A stretch of 64,000 nt of DNA from JANXUR01 sp038229415 (GCA_038229415.1 JBBROM010000016.1:1-64000), one strand, 5' to 3'; positions 42,601 to 51,590 are shown, counted from the first letter of the stretch. Notes: generated from the sequence alone by a model not told the origin. Numbers and translations: made by a program.

Positions 42601-44382
42601 AGTGCGGAGATCCAAGCCGAGATGAGCGGTCAAATGACGCGCACACTCATCCAGCGCGTCCCGAAACACCGGTTGCGACTCGTACAAGCCGCGACCTATG
42701 TTGACGTACTGCGAACCCTGGCCCGGGAACAGGAAGACTATCGGCCGTTCGGCACTGCTACATCTCCCGCTCCACACGCGGGCTGGGTCAAAACTCTGTA
42801 GAACCTCGGCTGCTTCGGGAAGAGTCCGCGCCACGGCAATCCGGCGATGATCGAAGGCGTGGCGTCCCGCCTGCAAAGTCCAGGCAACATCCGTCAAGGC
42901 AACATCCGGATGCTCCAGCAAATAGCTGCCCATTTGGATCGAGGCCTGGTCCAGCGCCTCCTCGGAACGGGCGGACAGAACCAGCAATTGGCTTGGTTGA
43001 AGGGAGCCGGGATGTTCCGCGGGCATTGCTGAAACGGGTTTCGCTGGGACGTCGTCGCATTCCCCCACTTCGTCCCATTCCTCGAGGACAACGTGCGCAT
43101 TGGTGCCGCCGATGCCAAATGCACTCACTGCTGCGCGTCGAGGGAATTCCTTGCGCGCCCAGTGAACCAGTCGGGTGTTGACGAAAAACGGCGTCGTGGC
43201 AAAATCAATGGCTGGATTGGGCCGCTCACAGTGCAGACTGGGTGGAATCTCGCGATGTCGCAAGGCTTGTATGGCTTTGATTAGGCCCGCGACTCCGGCA
43301 GCGGCATCAAGGTGCCCGATGTTGCCCTTGACCGAGCCAATCGCGCAAAAGCCGCTTTCTGATGTTTGTAGGCGAAAGGCCTCGGTAAGTGCGGCGATCT
43401 CAAGTGGATCCCCGAGCGCGGTTGCGGTGCCGTGAGCTTCCACGTAGCCGATGCTTCTTGCCGGTACGTCTGCCAACGCCTGCGCCATGGCAATGACCTC
43501 TGCCTGACCGTGCGGGCTGGGCGCGGTATAGCCGACCTTTTGAGCGCCGTCATTGTTGATGGCCCAGCCCCGGATGACCGCATGAACCATATCGCCGTCG
43601 GCGATGGCATCGTCAAGCCGCTTCAAGACCACCAAGCCCAGCCCATTGGAGAAAAGCGTCCCGGCAGCATCCTCTGCAAACGGACGGCAGGAGCCATCGG
43701 GGGAGTAGATCATGCCTTCCTGAAACAGATAGCCCGCGTTCTGCGGTACACGGATGGCAGCTCCACCCGCCAATGCCATATCGCATTGCTGATCGAGCAG
43801 GCTCTGGCAAGCCATACCGACTGCCACCAGCGAAGTCGAACAGGCAGTTTGAACAGACAGACTGGGTCCACGCAGATTTAGTTTGTAGGATGCCCGCGTG
43901 GCAAGATGGTCCTTATCGTTTGAGGTAATGATCAGGAAGTCGCCCAGCGTCGCCATGAGTTCGGGGTTTGCGAGGACGTTGAATAGATAGCTACTCATCA
44001 CACTGCCCGCAAAAACACCGATGGCACCCTCATATTTCGGGGCATCGTAGCCTGCGTCCTCCAGGGCCTGCCAGGCGCACTCCAGAAACAGGCGTTGTTG
44101 GGGGTCGGTAACCTCCGCTTCGCGCCGATTCATGCCGAAGAAAGCGGCGTCAAACTGATCAATACCCGGCAAGATTCCGGCCCGCGGCACGAACCGGGGA
44201 TTGTCCACCACCGCAGGCTCACGCCCGGCTGCCAGTAACTCCTCCCGGCTGAACGTGGAGATAGATTCCACACCGTTGCGGATGTTCTGCCAGTATTCCT
44301 CGACGTTTTGTGCTCCGGGGAAGCGTCCACTCATCCCAATAATGGCGATCGCTCCCTCGCGTTGCGACGGGGTCATCGTCAT
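39652..44382 (-). CDS. Type I polyketide synthase module KS-AT-KR-ACP
   Basis: 1576 residues. The KS (1-435) has Cys181 (TACSTS), His317 (VEAHGT) and His357 (KGNIGHLD). The AT (545-850) shows GHSVGE with Ser645 and HAFH (741-744), predicting malonyl-CoA. A non-catalytic KR half (~960-1180) precedes the KR core with TGGLGGLG (1210-1217), Ser/Tyr in LCSSLAALAG and QSDYAAANAF (Tyr1364). The ACP (1500-1570) has GGHSLL, Ser1536. No DH, ER or thioesterase is present. The gene follows the NRPS gene with an ATGA overlap and would reduce a beta-keto group. Confidence 0.95.
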   Translation of the reverse strand: MTMTPSQREGAIAIIGMSGRFPGAQNVEEYWQNIRNGVESISTFSREELLAAGREPAVVDNPRFVPRAGILPGIDQFDAAFFGMNRREAEVTDPQQRLFLECAWQALEDAGYDAPKYEGAIGVFAGSVMSSYLFNVLANPELMATLGDFLIITSNDKDHLATRASYKLNLRGPSLSVQTACSTSLVAVGMACQSLLDQQCDMALAGGAAIRVPQNAGYLFQEGMIYSPDGSCRPFAEDAAGTLFSNGLGLVVLKRLDDAIADGDMVHAVIRGWAINNDGAQKVGYTAPSPHGQAEVIAMAQALADVPARSIGYVEAHGTATALGDPLEIAALTEAFRLQTSESGFCAIGSVKGNIGHLDAAAGVAGLIKAIQALRHREIPPSLHCERPNPAIDFATTPFFVNTRLVHWARKEFPRRAAVSAFGIGGTNAHVVLEEWDEVGECDDVPAKPVSAMPAEHPGSLQPSQLLVLSARSEEALDQASIQMGSYLLEHPDVALTDVAWTLQAGRHAFDHRRIAVARTLPEAAEVLQSFDPARVWSGRCSSAERPIVFLFPGQGSQYVNIGRGLYESQPVFRDALDECARHLTAHLGLDLRTVLYPAQTDVAAAAHQLAQTQITQPALCAVEIAMARLLMDWGLRPQAMIGHSVGEYVAAHLAGVFSLQDALALVAERGRLIQQQPQGAMLVVPLPAEQVSPLLGESLQLAAWNELGASVVSGPITGIDQFVAAMALRGLQCQRLETSHAFHSAMMDPVLPAFRQAVEKVHRTAPVIPYVTNLDADWATAEQVSNPDYWSAHLRQPVRFADSIATLLRKFPAPLGCSLLEVGPGRTLTTLARRHPERGPSQSPLATMRHALETQADTDALLTAVGRLWLAGAAVDWHRASQPRPGRRVSLPTYPFERERYWVDARRPDIFDVSRASSTASKPEAREGITESATDGVQPGATKSSGNEPLGEDAEVRFAVPSWQQAPPPSPAIVSAHPETSRYLIFEDDLGVGAAVAAQLGQFGCEVISVTRGARWEKHSPRQFIFNSRNPADYEALIRESGIRQQPATDHLPIEILHMLTLDAQPGTAESDLNRGFLSLTRLAQALGEQAAGTPVRITIVSSGVHAVTGGVDENLCPGKSAMLGALRAIPQEYPLLNCRSIDFAPSSKGEAHLQMCTQLLAEIITGDTESLVAYRGGRRWIQRWNTLTLPTPAAQLQGLREGGAYVITGGLGGLGLAFAKFLAKTARAKLVLVSRTVGNSTSTDALGQIQNDDRLRHLDEVEQLGGEVMLAIADVADAAQMEAVVTRARARFGAIAGVIHAAGVPGGGLIQMRSPDAIAGVFRPKIQGTLVLDRLFRGAKLDFFVLCSSLAALAGGVGQSDYAAANAFLDGFAQSSYGDGRNVISINWDLWQQVGMAVNTAVPQDMQAERTQQLGRGLLPAQGTDALMRVLGSGLSQVAVSKTAVLKTAFEAKPLFSATPLFAQQQVPQSAVSPVLRNSAKGTSNHADHANQGAPLPVAATDVVESKLAEIWTTLLGVKEVDPYDNFFELGGHSLLGNRLILLLRSELHVDLPLRSLFEVPTFAGMVERIRALR

Positions 44383-47300
44383 GGCAATCTCATCTCACGC
44401 TTACGCCGCCGTTGTTCCATCGCTTGTTTCTGTCGTTCCCCCGCGCTGCGGGCCTTATCTAAATCTGTTCGTTCCTGCTGCCCGCCATCCACATGGTCGG
44501 CCAGCGCACGAATGGAAGGGTAACGAAAAAGGTCATTGAGGGAAACTTGGGCGTGCAGCACATCGGCGAGTCGGCGCTGCACCCGAACCAGTAGCAGCGA
44601 GTGACCGCCCATGTCGAAAAAATTGCTGTCTACAAATACGCGGTCGAGCCCCAGCACCTCCCGCCAAACCTGGGCAATCACCGCTTCTGTTGCGGTTCCA
44701 GGCTCGGCTGCGGACTGCAACGACGATCCCTGACCAGAGCGTGGCAGCGGCAGTGGTAGTGCGCCGCGATCCACTTTACCGGTCGGAGTCAGCGGAAGCT
44801 GTTCTAAAACCACAAATGCCGACGGCACCATGTAGTCGGGCGCTCGCGCCTTCAAAAATCGCTGAATATCCGTGATTGCATCTTCGGCGGATGCAGTGCC
44901 CGTCTCCCTTAGTACTAGATAGCCCACCAATTGAGAAGCTGTGCCGAAGGGTTGAACAACGACCACCGCCTGTTGCACCAAGGGATGCAACCGCAGTGAG
45001 GTCTCCACTTCCTCCAACTCCACCCGGAAGCCGCGTATCTTTACCTGATGATCGGCCCGTCCCAAACACTCAATCTGGCCATCAGGTAGCCAACGCGCCA
45101 AGTCGCCAGTTCGAAACAAGTGATTTACGGACCATGTGGCCAAGGTGGGGGGGATGGGAATGAACTTGGCCGCCGTCAACTCCGGCTGGTTCAAATAGCC
45201 GCGCTCAATGCCAGCCCCTCCCACATACAACTCACCCCGAATCCCCACTGGCACCGGATTGTGATGCGAGTCCAATACATAAACCAGCGTGTTGGCGATG
45301 GGGCGTCCGATTGGCACTACACCGCGAGGCCGCGGCTGCCGCAAATCGCAGCAGGTGACGTCCCCAGCATCTTCCGACGATCCATACACGTTGAGCAGCA
45401 TAGCCTCTGGCAAGGTGCGCTGAAACCACTCCACCAAATCTTGTTCCAGAGCCTCGCCGCCCACAAACCAATACCGGACGCAGCGCATCAGCTCCACGCA
45501 CTCACGCAGTTCGAGCATTGCCCGCAACATGGATGGCACTAGCGCCAACCGTGTCACCCGTTCGCGGGCTACCAGTGCAAGCAATTCATCCACGTTGCGC
45601 GACTGACGAGGCGAGGCAACCACAGCACGCACTCCCCACAGTAGTGCGCCGAAGATCTCGCGAATCGAGTCCACGAAGTTGAGCGAGGTTCGGATGCAAC
45701 AGACTTCGTCCGGGGTCATGGGGTACTGATGCCACATCCAGGCACAGCGGTTGATCACCCCGCGATGCAGAGCTACCACACCCTTGGGCCGCCCGGTGGA
45801 TCCCGAAGTGTAGACCACGTAGGCGGCGTGATCGAGGGTTAACTCATCCCCACAAAGGGTCGTGCCCTCAGCAGCGAGTGCACCAGCATTCAATAAAGGA
45901 TCGTCAAACCAAACCGTTGTACCCTTTGCATCCGTGAAACCTGGCAGCTTATGCTGCACCTCGGGACCGACGATTACTCTAATCCCGGCGTCCGCGATCA
46001 TAAAAGCAAGCCTGTCCGCCGGATGCTCAGGATCAAGATAAACGTAGGTTCCGCCCGCTTTCAGAATGGCCAGCAAGCCGACAATCGTGTTGATCGAAGC
46101 GACCGCACAGACTCCCACCCGGCTCTCAATCCCGACCCCAATATCCCGCAGACGGCACGCCATGGAGTTCGCCCGCTCATTCACCTCGCAAAATGTCAGT
46201 GCGCTGGCCGCGTCCGAGAGGGCAATTTGATCGGGAGTCTTGCTCACCTGAGCTTCGAACATGGCTGGAATCGAGGGAAATGGCGGGAGGTCAAGCGCCG
46301 AATGGTTCCATTCCACCGTCACCCGCTGCTGTTCTGCCGCGCCCAGCATTCGGAGTTGCGAGAGGGGCTGATCCGGATTCGCCAGGACAGACTCCATCAG
46401 GTTGCCGAAGTGCTGCATCAGGGAACGAATGGACTGCTCATCAAACCGGGAGCGGCTGTACTCGACTGACAGATGCAAACCATCCCTGCGCATTGCTGTG
46501 ACACAAACCAGATCAAACTTGGTGAAGCCGTTGTGTACCGGCATCTCCTGGCAAGCCTGCCCCGGGAGATCGAGCAAGCGCCAATTCGGCAGCTCCAACG
46601 AAAACATGCTCTGGAAGACAGGATTCACCCCTGCCCGACGTTCGGGATGAATCCTCTCCACCACGGCATCAAATGGCACTTCCTGATTGGCGAAAGCGGC
46701 CAGACAGCGCTCACGCACCCGCTCGAGCAACTGCCGAAAGGTGGGATCTCCGTGGCAACTGGAACGCAGAGCCAGGGTGTTGGCAAAGAAGCCAATCAAG
46801 CCCCGAAGCTCCGCCCGATTGCGATTCGCAATCGGAGACCCGACCACAAAATCCGCTTCGCCGGTGTAGCGAAATAGTAGCGTTTCATACAAAGCCAGGA
46901 GCGCCATGAACAAAGTCACTCCCGAGCTTCGGGCTAACGCTTCGAATCCGGCAGACAACTGCGGATCAAGCACACAAGACAGCTGTGATCCGCTGAAGGC
47001 CGCGTGTTGCTCACGGGCCGCCGCTGGAGCCATCTCCAGCGGTGTTGGCACTGCGCGCAACTCTTCGCTCCAGAACTTAAGCTGCTTTTCCAACAATTCT
47101 CCCCGGAGCCTCTCACGCTGCCATACCGCAAAGTCCGGGTATTGCACCGGCAACGGAGCAAGCGACGGACTCTGCTTTGCCGACCAAACACCGTACAGAT
47201 GCGACAGCTCATTCGCCAAAACTTCGGTGGACGGACCATCAAATACGATGTGGTGAATGGTGAGCAGGAAGACAAATTCGTGCTCCGCCACCCGAACCAA

Positions 47301-47867
47301 ACAGCCGCGAACCAGTGGTCCCTCCACCAAATCGAAGGCGCGCGCCATGTCTTCTTTCAGAAGATTCTGTAGCTCTGCCTCGCGTTGGCTTTCTGTATGG
47401 AGCGAAACGTCGAAGGTTCGCCACTCAATCCGGCTCTTTGGATGAATCACCTGTAAAAGCAATCCGTCTTCGGGAGAGACAAGGAAGGTGGTGCGAAGTG
47501 CCTGATGGCGGGCTACAACCTCGCCCAGGCATCGCCGCAGCAGGTCGGAATCGAGAACACTGTCGAGATCAGTACCCAGGCTTTCGGTAATACGCCATGC
47601 CAGTGGCACATGGTAGGCAGCCGAGCCGGATTCCATCTGCGCCAAGAACCAAAGCCTACGTTGATGCCATGACGCCTCCACCGGCGTCTGCACGGTTCGG
47701 CGCATGACCTGCGGATACTCGGGCATCAAGTCGCGCCAGCCCTGTCGCCAATTGCGGGCATCAGCCGCGGACGAGGGAACTGCCACGATTTCGGAACTGG
47801 AACCTTCGCTCATCCCGGTAGGTTGCGTGATTGCGGTGGTTTCGGTCGTGTCGCTGGTTTCGGTCAT
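44379..47867 (-). CDS. Nonribosomal peptide synthetase module C-A-PCP
   Basis: 1162 residues. The C domain (60-510) has HHIVFDG (205-211). The A domain (535-1040) has YTSGSTGRPKG (A3, 686-696), NFVDSIREIFG (730-740) where FDxS is usual, NVYGSSEDAG instead of NxYGPTE (A5), and PTGKVDR (A10, Lys1031). The PCP shows FDMGGHSLL (Ser1090). An N-terminal C domain in a one-module protein suggests that it condenses an acyl group from the free ACP with the activated monomer. The substrate is not predictable. Confidence 0.94.
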   Translation of the reverse strand: MTETSDTTETTAITQPTGMSEGSSSEIVAVPSSAADARNWRQGWRDLMPEYPQVMRRTVQTPVEASWHQRRLWFLAQMESGSAAYHVPLAWRITESLGTDLDSVLDSDLLRRCLGEVVARHQALRTTFLVSPEDGLLLQVIHPKSRIEWRTFDVSLHTESQREAELQNLLKEDMARAFDLVEGPLVRGCLVRVAEHEFVFLLTIHHIVFDGPSTEVLANELSHLYGVWSAKQSPSLAPLPVQYPDFAVWQRERLRGELLEKQLKFWSEELRAVPTPLEMAPAAAREQHAAFSGSQLSCVLDPQLSAGFEALARSSGVTLFMALLALYETLLFRYTGEADFVVGSPIANRNRAELRGLIGFFANTLALRSSCHGDPTFRQLLERVRERCLAAFANQEVPFDAVVERIHPERRAGVNPVFQSMFSLELPNWRLLDLPGQACQEMPVHNGFTKFDLVCVTAMRRDGLHLSVEYSRSRFDEQSIRSLMQHFGNLMESVLANPDQPLSQLRMLGAAEQQRVTVEWNHSALDLPPFPSIPAMFEAQVSKTPDQIALSDAASALTFCEVNERANSMACRLRDIGVGIESRVGVCAVASINTIVGLLAILKAGGTYVYLDPEHPADRLAFMIADAGIRVIVGPEVQHKLPGFTDAKGTTVWFDDPLLNAGALAAEGTTLCGDELTLDHAAYVVYTSGSTGRPKGVVALHRGVINRCAWMWHQYPMTPDEVCCIRTSLNFVDSIREIFGALLWGVRAVVASPRQSRNVDELLALVARERVTRLALVPSMLRAMLELRECVELMRCVRYWFVGGEALEQDLVEWFQRTLPEAMLLNVYGSSEDAGDVTCCDLRQPRPRGVVPIGRPIANTLVYVLDSHHNPVPVGIRGELYVGGAGIERGYLNQPELTAAKFIPIPPTLATWSVNHLFRTGDLARWLPDGQIECLGRADHQVKIRGFRVELEEVETSLRLHPLVQQAVVVVQPFGTASQLVGYLVLRETGTASAEDAITDIQRFLKARAPDYMVPSAFVVLEQLPLTPTGKVDRGALPLPLPRSGQGSSLQSAAEPGTATEAVIAQVWREVLGLDRVFVDSNFFDMGGHSLLLVRVQRRLADVLHAQVSLNDLFRYPSIRALADHVDGGQQERTDLDKARSAGERQKQAMEQRRRKREMRLP

Positions 47868-47954
47868 GGAATTTGCGCCCGTGAATCCATACTCCTAGGT
47901 TCGCCCGCCAGCAGCAATTCCAAAATTGCGGTTCGACCGATCGCAACGATGCGG

Positions 47955-48788
47955 CTAATAGACGAGTTGTGGATAGAGTCGTGACAGTATCGCCAGCAAC
48001 ACCGCCAGCCCAATTGCCAGAACACCAAAATCCAAGAGCAGCCCAAACTCGGAATGCCAGCTCGGCAACATCAATGTGCGCAGGGCATCCACCAGATAGG
48101 ACAAGGGATTCATGCGGCTAAAGATACGCAACCAGCCCGGCATCATCGCCAAGGGAAAGATCGCATTGCTGGCGAAGAAGAAGGGCAGGGTCATCATGCG
48201 GTTAATGCCCATAAAGCGTTCCCGCGTCTTGGCCAGACATGCAGCCACGAGGGAAAGTGCAGAGAAGAACGCTGCCGCCATTACCACCGCCACAATCACC
48301 CCCAATATGGCCAACGGGTTCCAGCGCAGGTGAATCGACAGCAGCAGGGATAAAACGTATACCACTACGATCTGCGGAGCAACTCTCACCCCCGCGGATA
48401 GCGCCTTGCCGAGCACCAGCGCCATCCTTGCGGCAGGCGATACCAGGAACTTGTGCAAAATCCCGAGATCGCGCTCCCACAAGATCATCACCCCGTAAAC
48501 TACCGAGAGAAATAGAACACTCTGCGCCAGAATGCCCGGCGCGATGAAGTCCGCATAACGGATACCACCGGTTGGAATGTCGCTGACGCGCGAAAACACG
48601 GGCCCAAAGATGACCATCCACAGCACCGGCTGCAGGCTTTGCAGTATCGGTTCGAGAGGTTCGTGGAGAACCTTGCGGACCTCACACTCCGTCACCGCCA
48701 AGGTCTGGCGTATGAACTGTCTGCCGGGGAAGGTTCCCGCCAAATTTTCAACCCAGACGTTGGGCTTTACTGCGAGCTCTGGCGGCAT
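47955..48788 (-). CDS. ABC-2 type export permease
   Basis: 277 residues with six hydrophobic spans. VLWMVIFGPVFSR, DFIAPGILAQSVLFLSVVYG and ANPLSYLVDALR-like NPLSYLVDALRTLMLP follow the DrrB/ABC-2 family. It overlaps the ATPase gene by 41 bases and precedes the NRPS by 87. Probably exports the product of the cluster or a precursor. Confidence 0.92.
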   Translation of the reverse strand: MPPELAVKPNVWVENLAGTFPGRQFIRQTLAVTECEVRKVLHEPLEPILQSLQPVLWMVIFGPVFSRVSDIPTGGIRYADFIAPGILAQSVLFLSVVYGVMILWERDLGILHKFLVSPAARMALVLGKALSAGVRVAPQIVVVYVLSLLLSIHLRWNPLAILGVIVAVVMAAAFFSALSLVAACLAKTRERFMGINRMMTLPFFFASNAIFPLAMMPGWLRIFSRMNPLSYLVDALRTLMLPSWHSEFGLLLDFGVLAIGLAVLLAILSRLYPQLVY

Positions 48789-49620
48789 CCTTATAATCTC
48801 CCGGTTCCTCAGTTTCCATCACATCCCCGGTGTAATGTAGAAAAACATCGTCAAGGCTCGCATCCGGAGCAATCCCCTGCTTGAGGGCGTCAGGAGAACC
48901 GGCCACAACGATACGGCCGCGGTGCATGATTGCGATTTGGTCACACAGCGCGTCGGCCTCCTCCATATGATGAGTCGTCATCAGCACCGTCATGCCAAGC
49001 TCTTCCCGCAATCTCAAAATCTGCGCCCAGACCGACTGGCGCGCCCGCGGATCCAGACCCACGGTTGGCTCATCCAGGAACAGGACTGGAGGCTGGTGCA
49101 GTAGCGCCAACGCAACTTCCAGCCGCCGAATCATTCCGCCGGAATATTTTTGGACCCGCATGTTTCCCTGATCCGCCAACCCTACATATCGCAGCATTTC
49201 TTCCGCGCGCGGACGGCACTGCGCCCTGGGAATGCCATACAGCTTGGCAAACACCAGCAGATTCTCGTATCCGGTCAGAGCGCCGTCGGCGGAGATGAAC
49301 TGAGGCACGTACCCGATACTGCGGCGCACGTCCACAGGTTGACGTTCGATGTCGAAGCCTGCCACGTGCGCTGTGCCTGACGTGGGCGGCAGCAGGGTGG
49401 TCAACATCTTGACAGTGGTCGTCTTGCCCGCACCATTCGGGCCCAGCAGTCCAAATACCGAGCCAGTGGTCACCTGCAGATCGAGTCGGTCCACCGCCAC
49501 CGCAGTGCCAAATCGTTTGCTAAGCCCGCGCAGTTCAATCGTCACATCCGCCGCCGCAACCCTGGCCTCAGCCCGTGGGTGGACCGGTTGCAGGATCGAG
49601 TTGGTTAAATCCAGGCTCAT
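48748..49620 (-). CDS. ABC transporter ATP-binding protein (DrrA-like)
   Basis: About 290 residues from the ATG at 49620. Walker A GPNGAGKTT, Q-loop VPQF, signature YSGGMIRRLEVALALL, Walker B PPVLFLDEPTVGLD and H-loop TTHHMEEAD are all present. The DrrA-type C-terminal extension (SLDDVFLHYTG) follows. It is first in the NRPS-PKS operon and pairs with the permease for export. Confidence 0.95.
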   Translation of the reverse strand: MSLDLTNSILQPVHPRAEARVAAADVTIELRGLSKRFGTAVAVDRLDLQVTTGSVFGLLGPNGAGKTTTVKMLTTLLPPTSGTAHVAGFDIERQPVDVRRSIGYVPQFISADGALTGYENLLVFAKLYGIPRAQCRPRAEEMLRYVGLADQGNMRVQKYSGGMIRRLEVALALLHQPPVLFLDEPTVGLDPRARQSVWAQILRLREELGMTVLMTTHHMEEADALCDQIAIMHRGRIVVAGSPDALKQGIAPDASLDDVFLHYTGDVMETEEPGDYKDAARARSKAQRLG

Positions 49621-49758
49621 AAGTAGACCAAAGAACAAAACCGCTGCTAGCGTAACATGTGGTTGAACAGAGGATTCGTAGCATGGATCCCTTGGACACA
49701 GCCTTGCACTGCGCCCAAGACCGCGTCACCGACTCCCGCCAGTCTGCAATGGAGAAGC

Positions 49759-50022
49759 ATGACCACCGATGAGATTTTGCCAGCGATTCGCACCTTTGTG
49801 GAGAAAATGGCGGCGAACAAAGGTGTGCGCCATCTAAACGATACAGATTCTCTGACCGAAGAGGGTATCGTGGATTCGCTGGGAATATTTGCTTTGGTTG
49901 CATTTTTAGAAGAGCATTTCGGTGTTCGCTTCGCAGATGATGAAATCATCGCCGATCATTTTCAAAGCATCGAGGCGCTCCACCAGATCGTAGCCGCTAA
50001 ATGCGTTAATCCAAAGCATTGA
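49759..50022 (+). CDS. Free-standing acyl carrier protein
   Basis: 87 residues from ATG 49759. The phosphopantetheine site lies in EEGIVDSLGIFALVAFLEEH (Ser in VDSLG), and the remaining helices are acidic. It is divergent from the ABC operon, with the likely bidirectional promoter region at 49,621-49,758. Stand-alone ACPs occur with the hydrolase 1/2 pair in exosortase-A loci. Here it may deliver the starter acyl group to the NRPS C domain; this is inferred. Confidence 0.9.
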   Translation: MTTDEILPAIRTFVEKMAANKGVRHLNDTDSLTEEGIVDSLGIFALVAFLEEHFGVRFADDEIIADHFQSIEALHQIVAAKCVNPKH

Positions 50023-50066
50023 TCCAACAAGCGCGAGGCAGTAGCAGCCAAGGTATCAGTCGTTCC

Positions 50067-50804
50067 CTAATCGATGCCCTTGAAGGCCAAAAACACCGTG
50101 TAGTTTGCCTCGCCCTCGATGGCAACCTCCTCCACTCGAGCGAATCCAGCTTCGACCAACATCACCGCCAGCTGGGACGGAGGCAATAAATGACTGTACA
50201 AGCCAAAATACTCGTGATTCCCATCGGTCGTCACCTCAATATCAATCGTACGTCGGCCAGCATCCGGATCATGGTTGACCTCCCAAGTCATTGTGGTCGA
50301 TTTGCCCTGAATGAGCCGCTCCGGAAATTCCTCCCGAAAGGGGTAGCTGGCGTGTTCAAATTCCGACCGGTGGGTGGTGTCAACATAAAGCACACCGCCC
50401 GGCTTGATCATCTGTCGAAACTCGCGCAAGGCATTGCGGATCTGATCTCGGGCTGCGTCTGACACCTGGTCCGAATCCCATGAGTCGACGTAAATCAGCG
50501 AATTGCCCCGGCACATCACGGCATCGAACTGGCGGAGGATATTCTTGCTTAGATCTCGCCAATTGCTGAAGAAAACGGGCATCTCTACACCTTGCTGCTG
50601 GGCTCGCTGCCGGAAATGGGATTGCATCTCCTCACTCGCATCTGAGTAGGTAATGTTCCAACCCATTTTCTTAAGGGCGATACTCGGGAAACCCGTCCCT
50701 CCGGCACAATCAAGAACAGTCTCAATCCCTTCAGCCTGCCGGAGCCGGTCCAGACCACGAAGATACGTCGCGTCCCACATCAAGGCGATGCAGATATCCC
50801 ACAT
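50067..50804 (-). CDS. Class I SAM-dependent methyltransferase
   Basis: About 245 residues from the ATG at 50804; a GTG at 50819 is an alternative. VLDCAGGTGFPSIALKKMGW is motif I, FDAVMCRGNSLIYVDSW is motif II-like, and LREFRQMIKPGGVLYVDTTH fits motif III. The longer open frame upstream is transposase debris, not part of the gene. Its place between the ACP and a sulfotransferase suggests product tailoring. Confidence 0.85.
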   Translation of the reverse strand: MWDICIALMWDATYLRGLDRLRQAEGIETVLDCAGGTGFPSIALKKMGWNITYSDASEEMQSHFRQRAQQQGVEMPVFFSNWRDLSKNILRQFDAVMCRGNSLIYVDSWDSDQVSDAARDQIRNALREFRQMIKPGGVLYVDTTHRSEFEHASYPFREEFPERLIQGKSTTMTWEVNHDPDAGRRTIDIEVTTDGNHEYFGLYSHLLPPSQLAVMLVEAGFARVEEVAIEGEANYTVFLAFKGID

Positions 50805-50829
50805 TTGAGCTTTGTTCACAAAACACACA

Positions 50830-51400
50830 TGACAAGTATGCCGACCTGACAACAGTACCACGGCGCAATCCGGGCGACAATCACTTTTAGACAAGGCGAG
50901 GAAGCGCTTCGGGAGCCCGTGCCAATCAGCTGGGTGGGACGATTCTTGGCAGCTACCCGGCCTGGGTCTGCCTCGCCAAAATGAAAAATGGATGCTCGAG
51001 ACATCGAATCCGAGCATGAAGCAATTCGCCGCGAATACGGTGTGCGCCCCAAGTGGGGTTCTCCGCAACCATGCACGGAATCAGGGCGCGAATGTCCTTC
51101 GAGAGCGGCCTTGGTCCAACGCCGGGCTGGTGCCTCGACAGCCACGCCCAATAGATACGAAAGCCGACACGATGCCAGCGAATGGCCGCCTGCGGCGTCA
51201 CAACGATGAGGGACTGCTTCCATGCCGACCAAAACCGTCGCAGAGCCAGCCGGAAGACTCGGTCTATGGGGATCATCCTTGGGCCGAGGTCGCTTCGTGG
51301 AGAGCGAGCAATTGCTGAAGGCGAGATTTTCCAGTATCAGCTCCTCACGAGACCGAAGGGAGGCGAGAACGACGCCTAGAAGACGACGAAAAAACGCAAT
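50830..51400 (-). pseudogene. Decayed integrase-type transposase fragment
   Basis: On the minus strand, pieces in different frames spell an integrase-core transposase of the IS481-like kind: EELILENLA, QQLLALH and KRPRP near 51,300-51,360; DRVFRLALRRFWSAWKQSLI and AIRWHRVGFRIYWAWLSR at 51,050-51,270; and ENPTWGAHRIRGELL with LGFDVS near 50,990-51,040. At least two frameshifts separate them. No terminal repeats are evident. It lies immediately upstream of the methyltransferase. Confidence 0.75.
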
Positions 51401-51590
51401 CGTGACATAAAATCATACCGAATCGGGCTGGGCTGTTCGGCGCCAACCGATTGATTCCAGTGCGTTCACTAATTTTGGCGAGGCACAGCCGCAGGATCGT
51501 AAACAACCGAGTGCACGCCGCACCCCAGACGCTTACCAGTCGGTCACAGGATGGTGGGCAGCGTTCCTGTTGTAAACTGCGCTCCGCAAG

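Noticed and set aside
50805..51068. N-terminal extension of the methyltransferase
   Set aside because: It translates debris of a transposase; the methyltransferase fold begins at 50,804 or slightly upstream.
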